The position numbers and the translations under genes are program-made. From positions 1 to 64,000 of the forward strand of contig NZ_SEWF01000033.1 of assembly GCF_004168285.1 (NCBI RefSeq): a stretch of DNA of 64,000 nucleotides, written 5' to 3'. Origin of the DNA: Emticicia agri (GTDB lineage: Bacteria > Bacteroidota > Bacteroidia > Cytophagales > Spirosomataceae). The notes below the pieces were generated by a model. The model made no database searches. It saw only the letters and a program-made list of their open reading frames with translations, and was not told where the DNA came from. Below are positions 33,389 to 42,235 of the stretch, piece after piece; position 1 is the first letter of the stretch; each line of letters starts with the position of its first letter.

Positions 33389-36300
33389 ATGTACAAACTT
33401 TCCGCAAAAAATTTGTTGGTCGGAATCTGTTGTTTTTTTATCACGCATATGGTCTTGGCGCAGACCAAAGTTTCCGGTACAATAACAGATGCCGTTACCA
33501 AAGAACCTTTGATTGGGGTAAGTGTGCAAGTGAAAGGAAAAGTAATCGGAACTATTACCGATGTTAAAGGAAATTTCTCTTTCAGCACGTCAACTGCTCC
33601 TCCATTTACATTAGTTATTACCTCGGTGGGTTATGAAAGTCAGGAAGTAAATGTTTCGGGCAGCAATGCTGCGATTAACATTTCTCTGAAAGAACAGGCC
33701 ATTTTAGGACAAGAAGTAGTAGTTGCCGCCTCTCGTGTGGAAGAAACGGTGATGAGATCGCCTGTTGCTGTTGAAAAAATGGACATCCGTGCCATTCGCG
33801 AATCAACCTCTCCTTCCTTTTATGACGCCCTTGCCAACATGAAAGGCGTTGACATGACAACTCAGGGTTTATTGTTTAAATCTATCAATATGCGTGGTTT
33901 CGGAACAACCGGTAACCCTCGTACTGTACAGATGATTGACGGGATGGATAACCAGGCTCCGGGTCTTAATTTCCCGGTTGATAATATTGTAGGTATGCCT
34001 GAATTAGACGTTGAAAGTGTCGAGTTACTACCGGGTGCGGCGTCTGCGCTTTATGGCCCTAACGCCATCAACGGTTTGATATTAATGAACAGTAAAAGCC
34101 CCTTCTTATATCAAGGATTAAGTGCTACGGCTAAGGGTGGCGTCATGCACGCTACTAATCGTGCTACAGCTACTACGCCTTTCTACGATTTATCTTTACG
34201 CTATGCCAAAGCCTTTAACGATAAATTTGCCTTTAAAGTAAACTTTGCCTATATAGCTGCCAAAGACTGGGAAGCTACCAATTATACAAACCTGAACGTA
34301 GGTGGCTTAGAAAACGGCACTCGTGGTGCAGGAGTAAAAACCGACTACGATGGCATGAATATCTATGGCGACGAAATTCAAGCCAATATGACTACTGTAG
34401 CTAATGGCTTGGTTTCTGCCGGTTTATTACCCTCTGCTGCTACTGCACTGATTCCTGCCAATACGAATATCAGCCGTACAGGTTATTTAGAGAAAGATAT
34501 GGTTGACTATAATACCAAGAGTTTCAAAACAAATGTTGCCCTACACTATAGATTGAATGAGAAAGTTGAAGCCATTGCACAAGTTAACTATGGTTATGGA
34601 ACTACTGTTTATACAGGAACAGGTCGTTATTCGTTAAGAAACTTCAACTTGACTCAAGCTAAACTTGAATTAAAAGGAGATAATTTTACTTTAAGAGCCT
34701 ATACTACACAGGAACGTTCAGGACAATCGTATTTCTCTGGATTAACGGCGGTGAATATGCTTAATGAGATTAAACCTCATGCTACCTGGTTTGGCCAGTA
34801 TGTAGGAGCATTTGTTCAAGCCAGAAGTGGTGGAATGGCTGTTGACCAGGCGCATCTGGCAGCTCGTTCCGCAGCCGATCAGGGCATGCCACAACCGGGC
34901 ACAGCGGCTTATGAAACATTGCTTGATAAATACAGAGAGAAACCTATTGTAGAGGGTGGTGGTGCCTTCTTAGATAAAACAAACCTTTATCATGGCGAAG
35001 GTGTCTACAACTTTAAAAATCAGGTTAAATTCATCGACCTTTTAGCTGGAGCCAATTACAGAGTGTATCAGTTACGCTCAGAAGGAACCCTTTTTGCTGA
35101 CCAGAAAGATGGCAGAAATGGCACGATTAATATTAACGAATATGGTGCTTTTGTGCAGGCAAGTAAGAGTTTGTTTAAAGACCATTTCAAATTAAGTGCT
35201 TCAATCAGATATGATAAAAACCAGAACTTTGAGGGGCAGTTTACACCACGTGTTTCAGGTGTAGCTACTTTCGGCGACCATAACATTCGTCTATCGTATC
35301 AGTCAGGCTTTAGAATTCCTACTACACAAAACCAATACATTGACCTGAGAACACCTGCGGGCACTTTAATTGGTGGTTTACCGGAGTTTAACTCAAGATA
35401 TAACTTAACCAGTGGTATTTCCTTGGCTGTTATCAACGATTTTCAGGCAAATCCGTTAAAATATATTACTGCCGATGTGATAGCTAAAGCACAGGCTTAT
35501 GCCACACAAGCCGTAACAGCACAGGCTACTCCAGCCCTTACTGCTGCTATTACAGCCGCTATTACACAACAAGTTACAGCAGCTGTTACCAATGTTATTA
35601 CCCAAAATGTTACGACAGCTGTTACTGCACAGGTAAATGCAGCTGTTCAGGCAGGTCAGATTCCGGCAGCGGCGGCTCCAGCAGCTATTCAGGCAGGTGT
35701 TGCTCAGGCTTTACCGGGTGCATTGGCACAAAACCTGCAACCGGGTGTTGATGCCGCCTTACCGGGTGCACTTGCTGCCAATTTCCAACCTGCGTTCAAT
35801 GCCGAATTACAGAAAATATTAGTGGCCAATGTTCCGGGTGTAACCCAACAGGTTGCTCCAGCATTTGCTTTGGCTACCTTACCTAAATATTCAGCAAAAA
35901 CACTTCAACCAGAGCGTATCCAGTCTATTGAAGTTGGCTATAAAGGTTTGATTGCTAAAAAGCTATTTGTAGATGCTTATTATTATACCAGTACTTACCG
36001 TAATTTCATTGGTGGTGTTTCTGTAGTAGTACCAACAGCACCTGCGGCACCGGGCTTACCAATCGAATCAGGCGTATCAAGTGCAACTACTCGTTTAGGG
36101 TATTCAAGACCTGCCAATACTTCAGAAGAAATAAAAGTAAATGGCTGGGCTATTGGTCTGAACTGGTCTTTAGTTAAAGGTTTCTTTATCAATGGTAATA
36201 TTGCCAATAATGTTCTGAAAAGATTTGTGCCAAGTGCCGAACAACAATATGCAGGTTTCAATACACCTGAATACCGTTACAATCTTGGCTTCGGTAAAAG

Positions 36301-36601
36301 AATTGGTAGTGGTGAGAAGTTTGGTTTCAATATCAATTTTAAACATCAGAATGCTTTCTTATGGCAGGGCAGCTTCAACCAGCCTACTACTACCGGCACA
36401 GTATTCTTCTCTAATACAACTGTACCAGCCATCAATAACCTTGATGCGCAGGTGAGTATGAAGATTCCAAGCATGAAATCAATCATTAAATTAGGAGGTA
36501 CAAATATTGGTGGAAAACCTTATATGCAGGCGTATGGTAGTGCATTTGTAGGCTCAATGTACTATGTTTCATTATCATTCGACGAACTTCTGAACAAATA
36601 A
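33389..36601 (+). CDS. TonB-dependent receptor with an Ala-rich repeat insertion
   Basis: This 1,070-residue outer-membrane receptor starts at ATG 33389, giving a signal peptide that ends VLAQ; the extended frame from 33317 overlaps the promoter. A carboxypeptidase-regulatory-like domain (about 25-105, VSGTITDAVTKEPLIGVSVQV) precedes the plug (VVAASRVEETVMRSPV, NMRGFGTTGNPRTVQMIDGMDNQAPG, VELLPGAASALYGPNAINGLI). The barrel follows, ending in a C-terminal aromatic-rich strand (MYYVSLSFDELLNK). Residues about 696-832 are an Ala/Gln/Thr/Val-rich segment inside the barrel, including nine tandem tetrapeptides, before normal barrel sequence resumes (SIEVGYKG). It probably imports an unknown large substrate with TonB energy. 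It is monocistronic. Confidence 0.93.
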   Translation: MYKLSAKNLLVGICCFFITHMVLAQTKVSGTITDAVTKEPLIGVSVQVKGKVIGTITDVKGNFSFSTSTAPPFTLVITSVGYESQEVNVSGSNAAINISLKEQAILGQEVVVAASRVEETVMRSPVAVEKMDIRAIRESTSPSFYDALANMKGVDMTTQGLLFKSINMRGFGTTGNPRTVQMIDGMDNQAPGLNFPVDNIVGMPELDVESVELLPGAASALYGPNAINGLILMNSKSPFLYQGLSATAKGGVMHATNRATATTPFYDLSLRYAKAFNDKFAFKVNFAYIAAKDWEATNYTNLNVGGLENGTRGAGVKTDYDGMNIYGDEIQANMTTVANGLVSAGLLPSAATALIPANTNISRTGYLEKDMVDYNTKSFKTNVALHYRLNEKVEAIAQVNYGYGTTVYTGTGRYSLRNFNLTQAKLELKGDNFTLRAYTTQERSGQSYFSGLTAVNMLNEIKPHATWFGQYVGAFVQARSGGMAVDQAHLAARSAADQGMPQPGTAAYETLLDKYREKPIVEGGGAFLDKTNLYHGEGVYNFKNQVKFIDLLAGANYRVYQLRSEGTLFADQKDGRNGTININEYGAFVQASKSLFKDHFKLSASIRYDKNQNFEGQFTPRVSGVATFGDHNIRLSYQSGFRIPTTQNQYIDLRTPAGTLIGGLPEFNSRYNLTSGISLAVINDFQANPLKYITADVIAKAQAYATQAVTAQATPALTAAITAAITQQVTAAVTNVITQNVTTAVTAQVNAAVQAGQIPAAAAPAAIQAGVAQALPGALAQNLQPGVDAALPGALAANFQPAFNAELQKILVANVPGVTQQVAPAFALATLPKYSAKTLQPERIQSIEVGYKGLIAKKLFVDAYYYTSTYRNFIGGVSVVVPTAPAAPGLPIESGVSSATTRLGYSRPANTSEEIKVNGWAIGLNWSLVKGFFINGNIANNVLKRFVPSAEQQYAGFNTPEYRYNLGFGKRIGSGEKFGFNINFKHQNAFLWQGSFNQPTTTGTVFFSNTTVPAINNLDAQVSMKIPSMKSIIKLGGTNIGGKPYMQAYGSAFVGSMYYVSLSFDELLNK
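35543..35650 (+). repeat. Nine tandem tetrapeptide repeats (x-x-I/V-T) inside the receptor
   Basis: The coding bases specify AAIT-AAIT-QQVT-AAVT-NVIT, then four more units ending AAVQ, each 12 bp. They are degenerate at DNA level, so they are old or selected at protein level. A Pro/Ala/Gln-rich stretch continues to about 35885. Confidence 0.8.
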
Positions 36602-36640
36602 GATTTTATTAATTTTCATAATTTTCTTTGGTTTAAGTTA

Positions 36641-36671
36641 AAAAGGGCTTCCATTTGGAGGCTCTTTTTTT
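36641..36671 (+). terminator. Intrinsic terminator of the TonB receptor gene
   Basis: AAAAGGGCTTCC pairs with GGAGGCTCTTTT around an ATTT loop (12 bp, with two G-U pairs on the plus strand) and is followed by more Ts. Confidence 0.85.
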
Positions 36672-36763
36672 ATGGTTTTTGACAGAAAAATGGAGATAAA
36701 TTACTATTTTTTCATATTCTGTTTATAACTTTACAACTGCATTTATTAATTAAACAAATAATT

Positions 36764-37993
36764 ATGGATAAGATTAAAGTAGCAAACCCCGTTGTTGAAT
36801 TAGACGGAGACGAGATGACTCGCATCATCTGGCGTTTTATTAAAGATAAATTGATTCTACCATACGTTGATGTAGATATTAAATATTATGACCTTGGCAT
36901 TGAATACCGTGATGAGACAAACGACCAGGTAACTGTTGATTCAGCCAATGCGATTAAACAATACGGCGTGGGTATCAAATGTGCTACTATTACCCCTGAC
37001 GAAGCACGTGTAAAAGAGTTTAACCTGAAACAAATGTGGAAATCACCTAATGGTACTATCCGTAATATCCTTGATGGTACTGTTTTCCGTGAGCCAATCG
37101 TTTGTCAGAATGTGCCTCGTTTAGTTTCTAACTGGACAACTCCTATCATTGTAGGTCGTCATGCTTTTGGTGACCAATACCGTGCAACAGATTTCGTAGT
37201 AGATGGCCCGGGTAAACTAACCATGAAATTTGAAGGTGCTGATGGTACTGTAAAAGAATTTGATGTATATAATTTCAAAGGAGGCGGAGTAGCGATGGGT
37301 ATGTACAACACAGATGAATCAATCCGTGGTTTTGCACACTCTTGTTTCAACGTTGCCCTGAACAAAAAATGGCCTTTGTATTTATCTACCAAAAACACCA
37401 TTCTGAAAAAATACGATGGTCGTTTCAAAGATATTTTTGAAGAAATCTATCAGGCAGATTATAAAGCGAAGTTTGAAGAAGCTGGTATCGTTTACGAACA
37501 CCGCCTGATTGACGACATGGTAGCTTCTGCCTTGAAATGGAATGGCTCGTTTGTATGGGCTTGTAAAAACTACGATGGTGACGTACAATCTGACTCAGTA
37601 GCACAAGGTTTCGGTTCGTTAGGCTTGATGACTTCGGTATTGGTTACACCAGATGGTGAAACAATGGAAGCAGAAGCGGCACACGGAACTGTAACACGCC
37701 ACTACCGTGACCATCAGGCAGGTAAACCAACCTCTACCAACCCGATTGCCTCTATCTTTGCCTGGACCCGTGGCTTAGAATTCCGTGGTAAAAAAGATGG
37801 TAATCAGGAGCTAATCGATTTCTGTCAGGCTTTAGAGCAAGTTTGTGTTGAAACCGTTGAATCTGGCAAAATGACAAAAGATTTAGCAGTTTGTATTCAT
37901 GGCAATAAAGTAAAACATGGCGAACATTACCTATATACCGAAGAGTTTTTGGAAGCATTAGACCAAAACCTGAAAATCAAATTAGGTAAATAA
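36764..37993 (+). CDS. icd: NADP-dependent isocitrate dehydrogenase (eukaryotic-type)
   Basis: The enzyme oxidatively decarboxylates isocitrate to 2-oxoglutarate in the TCA cycle, making NADPH. The 409-residue length and motifs match the homodimeric eukaryotic-like class: [14 protein letters not shown] near residue 9, [31 protein letters not shown] (the isocitrate-binding Ser and Arg), [42 protein letters not shown] in two parts, [11 protein letters not shown] (metal Asp) and [14 protein letters not shown] (NADP-binding). It is full length with no defects. It supplies 2-oxoglutarate for glutamate dehydrogenase, encoded 4 kb away. It ends at the terminator at 38018. Confidence 0.96.
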   Translation: MDKIKVANPVVELDGDEMTRIIWRFIKDKLILPYVDVDIKYYDLGIEYRDETNDQVTVDSANAIKQYGVGIKCATITPDEARVKEFNLKQMWKSPNGTIRNILDGTVFREPIVCQNVPRLVSNWTTPIIVGRHAFGDQYRATDFVVDGPGKLTMKFEGADGTVKEFDVYNFKGGGVAMGMYNTDESIRGFAHSCFNVALNKKWPLYLSTKNTILKKYDGRFKDIFEEIYQADYKAKFEEAGIVYEHRLIDDMVASALKWNGSFVWACKNYDGDVQSDSVAQGFGSLGLMTSVLVTPDGETMEAEAAHGTVTRHYRDHQAGKPTSTNPIASIFAWTRGLEFRGKKDGNQELIDFCQALEQVCVETVESGKMTKDLAVCIHGNKVKHGEHYLYTEEFLEALDQNLKIKLGK

Positions 37994-38017
37994 GATTTTC
38001 TGCTTACGGTGCCCTTC

Positions 38018-38049
38018 GCGCCTTGGCTCTTGTAGTCAGGGCGTTTTTT
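38018..38049 (+). terminator. Intrinsic terminator of icd
   Basis: A 7-8-bp stem (38018-38025 with 38037-38044) with an 11-nt loop is followed by TTTTTT (38044-38049). Like the lgt-prfB terminator it sits in a locally GC-rich patch. Confidence 0.75.
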
Positions 38050-38102
38050 GTTTGTATGGTATGATGTTTGCTCAGATTTTGGCATACGTTCGGAATTATC
38101 AG

Positions 38103-39986
38103 ATGAGATTATATGTATCAGGCTTATTTTATTTTTGCTGTTTGCTTTGTTTTAAACAAACCATTGCTCAGACTGCCCTGCAATGGCAGAAAAGTATGGG
38201 GGGTAGAAACAATGAATATGCCTACGCTTCTACTCCTACTTCAGACGGCGGATATATTATTGTAGGTTCTACCCAAAGCAATAATGATGGCGATGTACCT
38301 GCTTCTAAAGCATTTAATGGTTTAAATGGGGCTGATATATGGGTTGTAAAGGTAAATACCTGGGGAGAAATGGTATGGTCGAAAACTTTTGGGGGGACAA
38401 AAGATGATATTGCTACCGATGTATTAGAAACGAAAGATAAAAATATTCTGATTTTAGCTACCACTACCTCTACTGATGGTGATGGCTTAGGAAATGGCAC
38501 TCGTGGGGGTTTAATCTTATTAAAGCTAAAAACTGATGGTACTGTACTCTGGCGAAAAGTATTTGCCGGAGGATATAATGTTGGCGACATAGCCTTTACG
38601 AAAGCAGATGCCTATTCAAAGCCCAGTATTAAAACTACTGCTGATGGCAACTATATTATAAGTGCTAATATTCTGCCGCTTATCAAAACCGATTTGTGGT
38701 TAGCAAAAATTACAGAAAATGCAGAAGTTTTATGGGCAAAAACCTATGGGACGAGCCAGAATGACTGGGTAAATGAAGTAATTGTTTGTGCGGATGGCGG
38801 CTATCTGATGGTAGGCGGAACAGAAGGTAGTAATAGTGAAGTACCTGGAGCAGGCAAAGGTTATATTGATGTTTATCTTATAAAAACAAACGCCACAGGT
38901 ACTCCGGAATGGCAAAAGGGGTTGGGGGGTTCAAATTTAGATGAAGCGTTTTCAGGCATACAATTAGCTGGCGGTTCTTTTCTGATAGTGGGCGAAAGTA
39001 ACTCTACGAACGGTGATTTTGCAGAAAATCTGGGCGAAAAAGATGGTTTTGTTGTAAACCTTTCTACTAACGGCACATTACTGTGGAAAAAACAGGTAGG
39101 CGGTACCTATGCCGACGGACTTTATGTAATCCGACAATCAGCTAATGGAAAAATATACGCTTTCGGGCAGAGTAATTCAACTATCGGTACTATAAAACCT
39201 AAAGGCTCGGTAGGAGATGTCTGGATTACTCATATAGACGAAACAAACGGCAATTTAAAAGAGAACCTTTTATTAGGTGGGGCTGATATTGAAATAGCCC
39301 GGGGGGCTTATGCAACAAGTGATGGCGAATTTATTGTAGCGGCCAATGCTAACTCTGTTGATGGCGACTTAACACATAATAATGGCAATACTGATTTCTG
39401 GCTTATAAAAACAGGTGCTCCATTGCCCGTTACTTTAAGTAGTTTTTCTGCTGCTCTTACCAATGAGCAATACGTAAAACTTTCGTGGACTTCTCTGAAT
39501 GAAGCAAAAGCCAAAAACTTTGTTATTGAAAGAAGTTTTGATTTGATACGATTTACCGCTATCGGGCAGGTAAATGCCACCGGAACTACGACCACTGCAA
39601 AATCTTATACATTAACTGATACAAAACCTGTTTTGGGCAAAAACTATTATCGGTTAAAGTTTTATGACAACATCAATAAAGAGTTTATTTACAAAACAGT
39701 TCTGGCAACTGTTTCTTTACTTTCTACAGAAACAGAAATTACCGAATTGCTTACCGTTTATCCCAATCCTGTTACAGGTTCTTCTTTCTACGTGAAATCA
39801 TCAGAAAAATTAAATGCTGTTCCCTATTTACTTGATGCCTCCGGTAAGTCATTACCTATTGAAATAAGTTCTTCAGATGCTTCACACAGGCTTATTTCTG
39901 TCAATCACACGCTTAAACCGGGCCTTTATTTTCTTGTATGGGATAGTGCCGGGAATAAAATCGTAAAGAAACTTATTGTTCTGTAA
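38103..39986 (+). CDS. Secreted propeller-like protein with type IX secretion sorting domain
   Basis: ATG 38103 gives a signal peptide (MRLYVSGLFYFCCLLC...IAQ); earlier in-frame starts at 38052-38061 overlap the icd terminator and are rejected. The 627-residue protein has repeated blades of about 55 residues with the pattern TxDGGYIIVGxTxSNNDGDV...WVVKVNxxGxxxWxKxxGG, forming a predicted beta-propeller (about 22-440). A spacer domain follows (VTLSSFSAALTNEQYVKLSWT), then a C-terminal T9SS type A sorting domain (LTVYPNPVTG near 555, ending KPGLYFLVWDSAGNKIVKKLIVL in type, about 548-627). It is exported by the Por/type IX system and either surface-attached or released. Its ligand is unknown. 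Confidence 0.88.
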   Translation: MRLYVSGLFYFCCLLCFKQTIAQTALQWQKSMGGRNNEYAYASTPTSDGGYIIVGSTQSNNDGDVPASKAFNGLNGADIWVVKVNTWGEMVWSKTFGGTKDDIATDVLETKDKNILILATTTSTDGDGLGNGTRGGLILLKLKTDGTVLWRKVFAGGYNVGDIAFTKADAYSKPSIKTTADGNYIISANILPLIKTDLWLAKITENAEVLWAKTYGTSQNDWVNEVIVCADGGYLMVGGTEGSNSEVPGAGKGYIDVYLIKTNATGTPEWQKGLGGSNLDEAFSGIQLAGGSFLIVGESNSTNGDFAENLGEKDGFVVNLSTNGTLLWKKQVGGTYADGLYVIRQSANGKIYAFGQSNSTIGTIKPKGSVGDVWITHIDETNGNLKENLLLGGADIEIARGAYATSDGEFIVAANANSVDGDLTHNNGNTDFWLIKTGAPLPVTLSSFSAALTNEQYVKLSWTSLNEAKAKNFVIERSFDLIRFTAIGQVNATGTTTTAKSYTLTDTKPVLGKNYYRLKFYDNINKEFIYKTVLATVSLLSTETEITELLTVYPNPVTGSSFYVKSSEKLNAVPYLLDASGKSLPIEISSSDASHRLISVNHTLKPGLYFLVWDSAGNKIVKKLIVL

Positions 39987-40065
39987 AGGGTTTTATCGCT
40001 ACATTTAAGGATTCTATTCAAATATCAATCAGATACCGAAGGTCTGGTTATATATTCTTATAAAC

Positions 40066-41052
40066 ATGGCGAAACCAATCAAATGGGGTATCATAGGGCT
40101 TGGGAAGATTGCAGATAAATTTGCAACAGACCTCGTGAAAGTAACACACACACAATTACATGCGGTTGCCTCTTCTTCTATAGAAAGAGCCAAAGACTTT
40201 GCACAGAAGTTTGGTGCACCTTATCATTATGACTCATACGAAGATATTTTTAAGACACCGGAATTAGATGTAGTATATATTGCCACGCCACATAGTTCTC
40301 ACGCAGAATATTCGATTCTTTGTCTGAAAAACAAGATGCCTGTGCTTTGCGAAAAACCATTTGCCATGAATCTGAAACAGGTAGAAAAAATGGTAGAAGC
40401 AGCCCGTGAAAACGATACGTTTCTAATGGAAGCGATGTGGACCAGGTTTCTTCCTGTGATTCAGAAAACCCAGGAATTGATTGAAGAAGACAGAATAGGA
40501 AAAATAAAGACCATTCATGCAGATTTTGGGTTTGTAGCCCCTTTTACACCTGAAAGAAGAACTTTAAATCCGGCTTTAGGGGGAGGGGCATTGTTAGACA
40601 TCGGTATATATCCGGCCTATTTAAGTCTTTTATTATTAGGTTATCCTACAGATATTCATGCCATGAGTACATTCGGAAAAACCGGAGTTGACGAAACTAC
40701 CAGCATTGTTTTCAAATATCCGCAAGCAACTGCTTTGCTCAATGCAACGTTTGGTTCTCGCACACGTACCGAAGCACTTATCTATGGTGAAAAGGGGTAT
40801 ATTCATCTGCCCGAGCGTTTTCATGAAAGCAAAACAGTAACCCTCTATGAAACCGATAAAGACCCCCTAACCTTTACATTTGAACGAGAAACTCGGGGGT
40901 ATAATTTTGAAATAGAGGAAGTGAATAATTGCTTGCGAAACAATAAAAAAGAGAGTGTAAAAATGCCCTTATCGATGAGTGTAAAATTGATGAGCCTGTT
41001 AGACGAAATCCGCCAAAAAGCAGGTATTCGTTATGAAGGTATTGATAGCTAA
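40066..41052 (+). CDS. Gfo/Idh/MocA-family oxidoreductase
   Basis: The 328-residue cytoplasmic NAD(P)-dependent dehydrogenase has the Rossmann motif GIIGLGKIADKFA (residues 8-20), ATPHSSHAEYSILCLKNKMPVLCEKPFAMN with the catalytic EKP lysine, and the C-terminal substrate domain with WTRFLPV, GGGALLDIGIYPAYL (conserved Asp and His-position Tyr region) and VDETTSIVFKYP. It groups with the trans-1,2-dihydrobenzene-1,2-diol/xylose dehydrogenase branch. The substrate is probably a sugar or sugar derivative and cannot be assigned. It lies alone, between the T9SS cargo gene and the YHS gene. Confidence 0.88.
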   Translation: MAKPIKWGIIGLGKIADKFATDLVKVTHTQLHAVASSSIERAKDFAQKFGAPYHYDSYEDIFKTPELDVVYIATPHSSHAEYSILCLKNKMPVLCEKPFAMNLKQVEKMVEAARENDTFLMEAMWTRFLPVIQKTQELIEEDRIGKIKTIHADFGFVAPFTPERRTLNPALGGGALLDIGIYPAYLSLLLLGYPTDIHAMSTFGKTGVDETTSIVFKYPQATALLNATFGSRTRTEALIYGEKGYIHLPERFHESKTVTLYETDKDPLTFTFERETRGYNFEIEEVNNCLRNNKKESVKMPLSMSVKLMSLLDEIRQKAGIRYEGIDS

Positions 41053-41152
41053 TTTACTCATGGGTGTTGGTTTCAGTTAAAACTATCAGAAACTGTAAGC
41101 CAGCCGACAAAAAAGCATTTTCATATCCTGCATCTTTGTCAAAAAAAAGTTT

Positions 41153-41596
41153 ATGACAAAGAGATTATTCATTTCATGGGCAATGCTATTTATATCATGG
41201 CAGGTACTTGCCCAGAAAGCAGAGGTTTTCAGTAATGCTGATGGAGCCATCAGAGGCTATGATGCAGTAGCATATTTTACAGAGAGTAAACCAGTAAAAG
41301 GAAAAACAGAGTTCTCGTATGAATGGAACAAGGCAACATGGTATTTTTCTAATGCAGAAAACCTGAATACGTTTAAGGCAGCTCCGGAAAAATATGCCCC
41401 ACAATTTGGCGGTTATTGTGCTTACGGGTTATCAGAAGGGCATAAAGCACCTACACAACCCGATGCCTGGACTATTGTAGATAATAAACTCTACCTGAAT
41501 TATAATACTAAAGTAAAAGAAAGATGGAATGAGAATAAAGAGGAGCGAATCAGAAAAGCAAACGATAAATGGGTTGAGTTGAAAGACCAGGAATAA
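41153..41596 (+). CDS. Secreted YHS-domain protein
   Basis: The 147-residue protein has a signal peptide (about 1-20, ending VLAQ) and a YHS-like domain (about 33-100): IRGYDAVAYFTESKPVKG, TWYFSNAENLNTFKAAPEKYAPQFGGYCAYGLSEG in two parts. YHS domains occur in metal-handling and metal-oxidase contexts. The conserved Cys in GGYCAYG and nearby Tyr residues are present. The C-terminal 35 residues are strongly charged (KERWNENKEERIRKAND). A metal-binding role is likely from family knowledge but unproved. A perfect terminator follows. Confidence 0.85.
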   Translation: MTKRLFISWAMLFISWQVLAQKAEVFSNADGAIRGYDAVAYFTESKPVKGKTEFSYEWNKATWYFSNAENLNTFKAAPEKYAPQFGGYCAYGLSEGHKAPTQPDAWTIVDNKLYLNYNTKVKERWNENKEERIRKANDKWVELKDQE

Positions 41597-41599
41597 ACA

Positions 41600-41634
41600 G
41601 ATAAGCCCTGCTCAGAGTTTGAGCAGGGCTTATC
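41600..41634. terminator. Bidirectional terminator between the YHS gene and ndk
   Basis: A perfect 14-bp stem (41600-41613 with 41621-41634) with a 7-nt loop lies between two convergent stops (41596 and 41652), with TTTAAT on the plus side. Confidence 0.85.
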
Positions 41635-41651
41635 TTTAATAGAAGCATTTA

Positions 41652-42071
41652 TTAATATTGCTCTGTTACGCCAAAAAAGAATGAACCTTCAATAGCAGCA
41701 TTTTCATCTGAATCAGAACCATGAATAGCGTTCTCTCCTACAGACTTAGCATATATTTTACGGATGGTACCTTCTTCTGCATTAGCCGGGTTAGTAGCTC
41801 CGATTAATGTACGGAAATCAGTTACTGCGTTTTCTTTTTCTAAAATCATTGGAACGATTGGTCCTGAAGACATCATTTCACACAATTCGCCATAAAATCC
41901 TCTTTCTTTGTGTACTTCGTAGAACTTACCTGCCAAGGCTGGCGTAAGCTGTGTTTTTTTCATGGCTACAATTCTAAAGCCTGCTGCCTCAATCATAGCT
42001 ATTATTCCACCAATATGATTATCAGCCACCGCATGAGGTTTAATCATTGTGAAAGTTCTGTTACTTGCCAT
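41652..42071 (-). CDS. ndk: Nucleoside diphosphate kinase
   Basis: Ndk balances NTP and dNTP pools by moving the gamma-phosphate through a phospho-histidine. The 139-residue protein starts at ATG 42071 ([15 protein letters not shown]). A longer frame from 42110 would cross the -7 promoter element at 42098 and is rejected. Motifs are TFTMIKP at the N-terminus, [48 protein letters not shown] with the catalytic His in NAIHGSDS. The length is typical. It is transcribed alone. Confidence 0.96.
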   Translation of the reverse strand: MASNRTFTMIKPHAVADNHIGGIIAMIEAAGFRIVAMKKTQLTPALAGKFYEVHKERGFYGELCEMMSSGPIVPMILEKENAVTDFRTLIGATNPANAEEGTIRKIYAKSVGENAIHGSDSDENAAIEGSFFFGVTEQY

Positions 42072-42097
42072 ATCTTTTAGTTTTTTTGAAATTTCGG

Positions 42098-42105
42098 CAA
42101 AAATA
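42098..42105 (-). promoter_or_regulatory. Promoter -7 element of ndk
   Basis: On the minus strand this reads TATTTTTG (TAnnTTTG), 26 bp before the ATG at 42071. It decides the ndk start. Confidence 0.6.
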
Positions 42106-42165
42106 GGCATTTTACCTTAATCGTATATGCTTTATTAAGAATATGTAAAAAATAAGACCGTATAT

Positions 42166-42205
42166 TAACAAAAACCCATCTGTAAAAATATTTACAAATG
42201 GGTTT
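42166..42205 (-). terminator. Intrinsic terminator of gdhA
   Basis: Arms 42172-42186 and 42191-42205 pair over 15 bp with a 4-nt loop. The only imperfect position is G-U on the minus strand, and TTTTTGTT follows in that direction. Confidence 0.85.
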
Positions 42206-42235
42206 AGTATGCTGACTTTCTTGCTTCAGATTCTA

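Noticed and set aside
41102-41112. AGCCGACAAAA, identical to the first LytTR half-site context, upstream of the YHS gene
   Set aside because: There is no second repeat 21 bp away, so a chance match in AT-rich DNA is more likely.
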